A DNA stretch of 10,729 bases from assembly GCA_013815395.1 (NCBI GenBank), contig JACDGH010000066.1, positions 1 to 10,729 on the forward strand. Reading direction: 5' to 3'. The notes under the pieces were generated by a model, which saw nothing but the letters and a program-made list of their open reading frames with translations, made no database searches and was not told the origin of the DNA. Each line of letters starts with the position of its first letter. The stretch's first letter is position 1. Below, piece by piece: positions 6,907 to 10,729 of this stretch. Position numbers and translations under genes: made by a program. This stretch comes from Parachlamydiaceae bacterium (GTDB lineage: Bacteria > Chlamydiota > Chlamydiia > Chlamydiales > Parachlamydiaceae).

Positions 6907-8034
6907 TTAAAACCCGTATGAACCCCTAATAGCAAAGTAACTTGTGGGATCTTTGCAAAACTGACCCTCTGAAGAATAACCATCATGGTATTCAATGAAA
7001 AAGCGTAAATTGTGGCTTAGTCCGCATAACTTAGAAAATTGGTATCCTAATATATAAGTAGCGTCGATATGTTTTTTATACTCGCCATTTTGGCGGAAAT
7101 GCATGCCAAATATTGGAAATCCAATAAGTAAATTTTTTTCACTGTAAAAACCAAGACGCATCATGCGCAACTCTGCTCCAGCAGCTGAATAAAATGGTTT
7201 AACTCTAAATGACTCATCTTCCCTAACAATATAACCTATACCACCATAAAAACGAATCTCGGGGGTTAAATCAAAGGATACAAAGAAGTCGACATATTCA
7301 TTACTTGCATTACGGCGATCAAAGCCAGGATGATTTAATAGAAATTCATCACCGATATGTGAGGATATATGAAATGGTCTTAATCTAAATTGCCATCTAT
7401 CAATCGCATAAGTTAGCGGAAAACCCACATAGTAATCGGCATTGATTAAAGGCGCGGACTCTTGGCAAGGATCAAAAACTGCCCAGACGGCTCCTTCTAT
7501 CTCAAATTGTAATTGACCATGCCAAGGCCACATATCGCACCAACGATAGATGGGTAAGGTATCTCCGAATGAAACATCGATAATGTTTTTTGTTAATGCG
7601 TTGTCATTAAAACGCCAACCTACTGAATAACAAATTTCGCGTGGGTCAGCCATAAATGGACGAAATAAGGGAGGATCTTCGGGCAGCCAAATGCCTCCCT
7701 TATCGCAACATTCAATTGTTTGCAATGCATTGTCATGATATCTGGAGCGTACATCGCTTGGATCCTCGCAGCACTCCCCAAAATTTTGACCTGTATATGC
7801 GGCTCTACTTTCATCATATTCATTTGCCTCGCTACTACTGGAATATTCACTTAAAGCTACCGTCTTATCAGCATTAATATTCTCAACATTATTAGAAATT
7901 TGAGCTCCCCACTGAGGAATATCCTGATTGATTGTAGGTGAGAGATAAGCATCTTCCGAATAAGCAAAGATGCAAGGAATTGACATTAATAGGGCTGTAA
8001 AAAGCCGTGATGATCCATATGATAGCTTACGCAT
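6907..8034 (-). CDS. DUF1207-type outer membrane protein, cysteine-rich
   Basis: A predicted exported beta-barrel protein of 375 residues. The start ATG 8034 is chosen because AGGA lies 10 nt upstream and the protein then opens with a basic and hydrophobic signal peptide (MRKLSYGSSRLFTALLMSIP...), probably cut near residue 24; a longer reading from 8130 lacks this. Residues 25-115 are variable and polar. From about 122 the DUF1207 pattern appears: LFRPFMADPRE, FGDTLPIYR, NADYYVGFPLTY, SSHIGDEFLL. Alternating beta-strands follow and the chain ends in Phe (GSYGF), as outer membrane barrels often do. The mature part has nine cysteines, including the pairs C88-C89 and C109-C110, unusual for a barrel but in line with the disulfide-linked chlamydial envelope. 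A strong hairpin follows the stop. The role is unknown; the family is described in chlamydiae without a settled function. Confidence 0.82.
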   Translation of the reverse strand: MRKLSYGSSRLFTALLMSIPCIFAYSEDAYLSPTINQDIPQWGAQISNNVENINADKTVALSEYSSSSEANEYDESRAAYTGQNFGECCEDPSDVRSRYHDNALQTIECCDKGGIWLPEDPPLFRPFMADPREICYSVGWRFNDNALTKNIIDVSFGDTLPIYRWCDMWPWHGQLQFEIEGAVWAVFDPCQESAPLINADYYVGFPLTYAIDRWQFRLRPFHISSHIGDEFLLNHPGFDRRNASNEYVDFFVSFDLTPEIRFYGGIGYIVREDESFRVKPFYSAAGAELRMMRLGFYSEKNLLIGFPIFGMHFRQNGEYKKHIDATYILGYQFSKLCGLSHNLRFFIEYHDGYSSEGQFCKDPTSYFAIRGSYGF

Positions 8035-8161
8035 TTTCAAGTATTCCTCGCTATAGATTTGAAAAATTAACTTCAATCTATATCCTAATCGCAGGATAAG
8101 AGAAAAGAAAAAAATGCAAATTCTCGGCAAGTTTCAGCTTTACTAGGAAAACTTTAGATCA

Positions 8162-8250
8162 TTTTAGAGCCTAAGGGGAAAAGCAGGGCGGGGAGAAACG
8201 CGGAAGCACCGCAAACTAAAATTGATTATTAATAACTTATAGGCTAAAAA
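8162..8250. other. possible structured RNA element or stem-bounded segment
   Basis: TTTTAG plus CCTA (8162-8167 and 8170-8173) can pair with TAGGCTAAAA (8240-8249) as ten base pairs with a 2-nt bulge. The enclosed 66 nt contain the G-rich patch and a small hairpin, GCGG-AAGCA-CCGC (8200-8212). It does not match 6S, SRP, RNase P or tmRNA motifs that I know. The strand is undecided and chance pairing in AT-rich DNA is possible. Confidence 0.2.
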
Positions 8251-8361
8251 AATTTAAAAAATTAGTAGGTCGAACTTACACATTTTAAGTTAAATAGCAC
8301 ATCTAATTTTATCGCAGTGCCTGCTATATATTAATAAAAAATAATTTATTTAAATCCGCCC

Positions 8362-8390
8362 TTGCTAAAAATCAAATAGATTATTATATC
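8362..8390 (+). promoter_or_regulatory. candidate promoter for the PsbP-like exported protein
   Basis: TTGCTA (8362-8367) and TATATC (8385-8390) are 17 nt apart and each match the consensus at 4 of 6 bases. The start would be near 8397, giving a leader of about 27 nt. The area is very AT-rich, so other hexamers could serve. Confidence 0.3.
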
Positions 8391-8423
8391 TAGTAGGCAA
8401 AACAACTTTTGATAAGGAAACGT

Positions 8424-9002
8424 ATGAAAAAATCACCAATGACACTTTTAGCCTTGTTGGCTTGTATCCTTTTATTTGGCGGACTTATCACCTATCTTCC
8501 TGCAAGCTCTGCAGTGGTTGAAGAAGCTGCACCTCCGATGGAAAAATACATTAATGAAGAAAAAGGCTATTCAATAGAATATCCGAAAGATTGGCAAAAA
8601 CAAGAAATACCGCGTTTAGATATTGTCCTGCTCTCGCCCACGAGAAATGCCGAATCACAAACTCACGCTAATATGAATTTGGTTTCAGAAGCCGTGGGTG
8701 AGAAAGTCACACTAGATCAATTTTACGATGAGAGCGTTAAACATCTCACAGCGGAATTGGTGGATGTAAAGGTTGAAAAAACGGGCGATTTAAATATTCA
8801 TGGCATTCCGAGCAAATGGATACAATATAAACACCGAATGATCGACAATAACTTCGGGGTGCTTCAATATTTCATGGTAGCTGAAGGGAATATCTATTTA
8901 ATCACTTTCAGTGGCGTAACGGAAGATTTCGAACATTTTCTTACCGCTTTTGAAAAAATTGCCGCTTCCTTCAAGGAATTACCTAAGGCTGCAAAAAACT
9001 AA
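8424..9002 (+). CDS. Exported or membrane-anchored protein with PsbP/DUF1795-like domain
   Basis: A 192-residue protein. ATG 8424 is the start because AAGGA ends 5 nt before it; an in-frame TTG at 8409 lies upstream of that site. Residues 2-28 form a signal sequence with a hydrophobic core (MTLLALLACILLFGGLITYL), possibly cut after Ala30 (ASSA-VVEE). LLAC at 11-14 is not a convincing lipobox because the hydrophobic stretch runs on past the cysteine. The rest resembles the PsbP/Mog1-like fold: EKGYSIEYPKDWQKQ (46-60) is the typical opening strand, and it ends with a helix leading into the usual F..I..SF pattern (FEKIAASF, 176-183). Such domains bind ligands or partner proteins in the cell envelope and have no common enzymatic activity. 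It is a lone gene, followed by a palindrome and an intrinsic terminator. The role is unknown. Confidence 0.82.
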   Translation: MKKSPMTLLALLACILLFGGLITYLPASSAVVEEAAPPMEKYINEEKGYSIEYPKDWQKQEIPRLDIVLLSPTRNAESQTHANMNLVSEAVGEKVTLDQFYDESVKHLTAELVDVKVEKTGDLNIHGIPSKWIQYKHRMIDNNFGVLQYFMVAEGNIYLITFSGVTEDFEHFLTAFEKIAASFKELPKAAKN

Positions 9003-9026
9003 TACATCATGCTATCAATTCAGATA

Positions 9027-9048
9027 TTACATTTTAGCTAAAATGTAA
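9027..9048. repeat. 22-nt perfect palindrome
   Basis: Two 11-nt arms, TTACATTTTAG and CTAAAATGTAA, adjoin without a spacer. It starts 25 nt after the stop of the PsbP-like gene. It lacks a T tract on either side, so it is either a protein-binding dyad or a weak 3' end structure. Confidence 0.6.
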
Positions 9049-9094
9049 GTTGCTGTAGAAAGCATTTGCCTAAAAGTGCCTTTAAGTCCCTGCG

Positions 9095-9136
9095 AAGCCC
9101 TGGAGTGCTCAAATCTTCCCGAGTACTCCAAGGCTT
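9095..9136 (+). terminator. intrinsic terminator after the PsbP-like gene
   Basis: TGGAGTGCTC (9101-9110) pairs with GAGTACTCCA (9121-9130) over ten base pairs including one G-T pair, with a 10-nt loop. One mismatch further out, AAGCC (9095-9099) pairs with GGCTT (9132-9136). T-rich DNA (TTTAAATTT) follows on the plus strand. On the minus strand it lacks a T tract, but it may still slow transcription from the converging MATE gene. Confidence 0.7.
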
Positions 9137-9160
9137 TAAATTTAAAACGAAAATTGGTGT

Positions 9161-10573
9161 TTAACTGCTCACGTCTGGCAGTTCTTCCCAATCGTCGTTT
9201 TTAGGTTTCTGAAATTCCTGCAGCCACTTTCCAGAATAATAACGTTGAAAATAGATCATAAAATTCACCATGCCAGATAGGGCAATAATCATCCACGCAT
9301 AGTTTGCTCCCTTCCCTCCCCATCCGATCAGCAGATAGACAGGCAAGACATAAACCAGCCAGTTAATAACAATGCTAACATAGAATATAAATTTAACATC
9401 CCCGGCAGCCGTTAATTGGCCAATTAATATCCAGCTAAAGCCATCAAAAAGAAAAAAAACGCCCATCCATAACATCGCTTGCGCAGCAAGGATCTTCAAA
9501 CTGGGATCCAATAAAATACTGGAATTCTCACTTGAAAAAAATAAATTCAGCAAAACATCAGGAAAAAGCCACATCATCCCAAAAATAACCGAAAAAAACA
9601 GTGTGTGTAATTTAATGGCCGACCAAAATACGCGTTTTATCAAAACAAACTCACGGGCCCCAATCAGATTAGCTACTATCGCCCCAACACCTTTAGATAA
9701 AGCCTCGCAAACAAATCCAAACAATAAATAAAAACTTTGCACCAGAGCTGCCACGGTCAATTGCTCACTACCCGCCATCATGACAATTCGAAAAAAAATA
9801 AAATGGGCAACAACTTCAATGGCATGTCCCAATCCAGACGGGGTTCCGATTCTTAACGCTTCCCTAAAGTAAGATAAATTGAAATCAAATTGCGTTGTAT
9901 TATATTCGTGTCGATAGCCTTTTGAAAGAAAACACCCTAATAAGACTATTGCTTGAAACACCTGGGAAATTCCTGTAGCCAATGCCGCTCCAAATATTCC
10001 TAGGGAAGGAATAGGACCACCCCCAAATATCAGCAGATATCCTAAGAAAATATTTATTAGATTTCCTGCTATTACACATCGTGAAACAATCTTAACCTTA
10101 CCGATACCAATGAAAAATCCCGACAAGGAAATCATCATACATAATATCGGCGCAAAGCGTATTAAAACTTTGAAATAAGTTGTCTCATTCAGTTCATTAC
10201 CCGTTTGATAAAAGATCAAGGCAGGCGCATAATAGGAGATTAAAAGCATTGGCATGGTCAACATTAAAGAAAACCAGATCATTTGCCATACTGGTTTGGC
10301 TATCTCATCAGAACGCCCCTCGCCATGAAGACGCCCCACCAATACTTCAGAAATTGCACATACTGAGATTGGGAGAACTAAAAAAACGTAAGAGGCCATA
10401 CCTGCATTAGCTACAGCATTGAATTCTGCAGGATCATGCCAAGATAACAACAGGCGATCCACAAAGATCATCAAACTGTTAGAGATAAGACCGAGCATCA
10501 ATGGCCAAGACATCGACCAAACTTCTCGAATCGTTCCCACAGGGAATTTGGTTAGTTGAAAATTAGAACTCAC
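9161..10573 (-). CDS. MATE-family efflux transporter
   Basis: Multidrug/toxin extrusion family inner membrane exporter, driven by a sodium or proton gradient; the substrate cannot be told. The 470 residues contain about 12 hydrophobic segments in two similar halves, the usual MATE size. The N-terminal half has PLMLGLISNSLMIFVDRLLL (24-43), typical of the first helices, and GRLHGEGRSDE (80-90) in the following cytoplasmic loop. The second half repeats this as LSKGVGAIVANLIGAREFV. The C-terminus is a short acidic tail. The start is GTG 10573, supported by GAGGA 4 nt upstream and a promoter just before it; no nearby ATG has comparable signals. The gene stands alone, with its stop facing the terminator of the PsbP-like gene. 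A flippase-like role in cell wall or lipid transport cannot be excluded, because related families share this architecture. Confidence 0.9.
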   Translation of the reverse strand: MSSNFQLTKFPVGTIREVWSMSWPLMLGLISNSLMIFVDRLLLSWHDPAEFNAVANAGMASYVFLVLPISVCAISEVLVGRLHGEGRSDEIAKPVWQMIWFSLMLTMPMLLISYYAPALIFYQTGNELNETTYFKVLIRFAPILCMMISLSGFFIGIGKVKIVSRCVIAGNLINIFLGYLLIFGGGPIPSLGIFGAALATGISQVFQAIVLLGCFLSKGYRHEYNTTQFDFNLSYFREALRIGTPSGLGHAIEVVAHFIFFRIVMMAGSEQLTVAALVQSFYLLFGFVCEALSKGVGAIVANLIGAREFVLIKRVFWSAIKLHTLFFSVIFGMMWLFPDVLLNLFFSSENSSILLDPSLKILAAQAMLWMGVFFLFDGFSWILIGQLTAAGDVKFIFYVSIVINWLVYVLPVYLLIGWGGKGANYAWMIIALSGMVNFMIYFQRYYSGKWLQEFQKPKNDDWEELPDVSS

Positions 10574-10594
10574 GAAATCCTCAATAAATTCTTG

Positions 10595-10623
10595 ATTATA
10601 TCAAAAGATTTAATATCTCACCA
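10595..10623 (-). promoter_or_regulatory. extended -10 promoter for the MATE gene
   Basis: On the minus strand TGATATAAT (10603-10595) is a perfect extended -10 motif (TGn plus TATAAT). A weak -35, TGGTGA (10623-10618), lies 17 nt upstream. Transcription would begin near 10588, leaving a leader of only about 15 nt that includes the GAGGA site (10582-10578). Confidence 0.5.
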
Positions 10624-10652
10624 TCTTGAAGTTTTATATTTTGGGGCATTTT

Positions 10653-10729
10653 TCACTTGTCTGAATTCATTATTCGTTCTAAAGTCTCAACTTTAAGATA
10701 ACCTTTATAAGGCACCACGGGAGTTATTA
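10653..10729 (-). CDS. possible C-terminal end of an unidentified gene (partial)
   Basis: From the right edge one minus-strand frame reads ITPVVPYKGYLKVETLERIM plus NSDK and then TGA (10655-10653). The composition is protein-like and the stop lies 79 nt before the MATE start, a natural position for an upstream gene. With about 25 codons visible, neither the family nor its reality can be judged firmly. Confidence 0.3.
   Translation of the reverse strand, partial: ITPVVPYKGYLKVETLERIMNSDK

Larger units (their letters stand above)
8035..8423. other. 389-nt AT-rich intergenic region between divergent genes
   Basis: No convincing gene is found on either strand. The part near the outer membrane protein gene (8041-8160) should hold its promoter, but no clear -35/-10 pair is seen. 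The middle has a G-rich patch, 8175-8203 (GGGG, GGG, GGGG runs), which stands out from the AT-rich surroundings. A perfect 10-nt palindrome TTATTAATAA lies at 8226-8235. The right end (8320-8400) is very AT-rich and carries the likely promoter of the PsbP-like gene. Confidence 0.6.

Noticed and set aside
8035..8130. Longer N-terminus for the DUF1207-type protein from 8130
   Set aside because: It would place about 32 residues before a normal signal peptide and removes the gene from its AGGA ribosome binding site.
8464..8467. Lipobox L-L-A-C in the PsbP-like protein
   Set aside because: The cysteine (residue 14) lies in the middle of the hydrophobic stretch, not at its end, so lipoprotein processing is unlikely.

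Overview
The window looks like a chromosomal segment of an amoeba-associated (environmental) chlamydia, order Parachlamydiales (Parachlamydia, Neochlamydia or Protochlamydia type). The main reason is the DnaA protein. It has the residue pattern I know from chlamydial DnaA1, including a G-K-T-H-S-T box in the DNA-binding domain where most bacteria have R-D-H-[ST]-T. A cysteine-rich DUF1207-type outer membrane protein and moderately AT-rich DNA agree with this. The genus is inference, not proven. No rRNA, tRNA, CRISPR array, transposase or phage gene was found.

Layout, left to right. The minus strand holds the N-terminal 180 residues of a DegT-family aminotransferase, probably PseC of pseudaminic acid synthesis, cut by the window edge. 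Divergent from it, on the plus strand, is a 516-residue protein with a very acidic N-terminal half and a C-terminal metallo-beta-lactamase-like fold whose metal-binding motif is lost. Then come dnaA and gnd, only 27 nt apart and probably co-transcribed from a promoter in the 259-nt gap before dnaA. gnd meets a minus-strand block tail to tail with 8 nt between stop codons. Read in its own direction, that block is a DUF1207-like outer membrane protein, a strong hairpin, an unrecognised single-pass membrane protein, and plsC, which overlaps the membrane protein gene by 4 nt. A 389-nt AT-rich intergenic region with a G-rich patch and possible RNA structure separates this block from a plus-strand gene for an exported PsbP-like protein. 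That gene is followed by a 22-nt palindrome and a good intrinsic terminator. A GTG-started MATE-family transporter lies on the minus strand, and at the right edge there is possibly the last codons of another minus-strand gene.

Most of the genes are housekeeping (replication initiation, pentose phosphate pathway, phospholipid synthesis) or cell envelope (outer membrane protein, exported protein, transporter, surface sugar). I see no defence island or clearly new multi-gene system. The best candidate for something undescribed is the degenerate metallo-beta-lactamase-like protein upstream of dnaA. Several start codons were set by ribosome binding sites: ATG 3882 for gnd, ATG 8034 for the DUF1207 protein, ATG 8424 for the PsbP-like protein and GTG 10573 for the MATE transporter.
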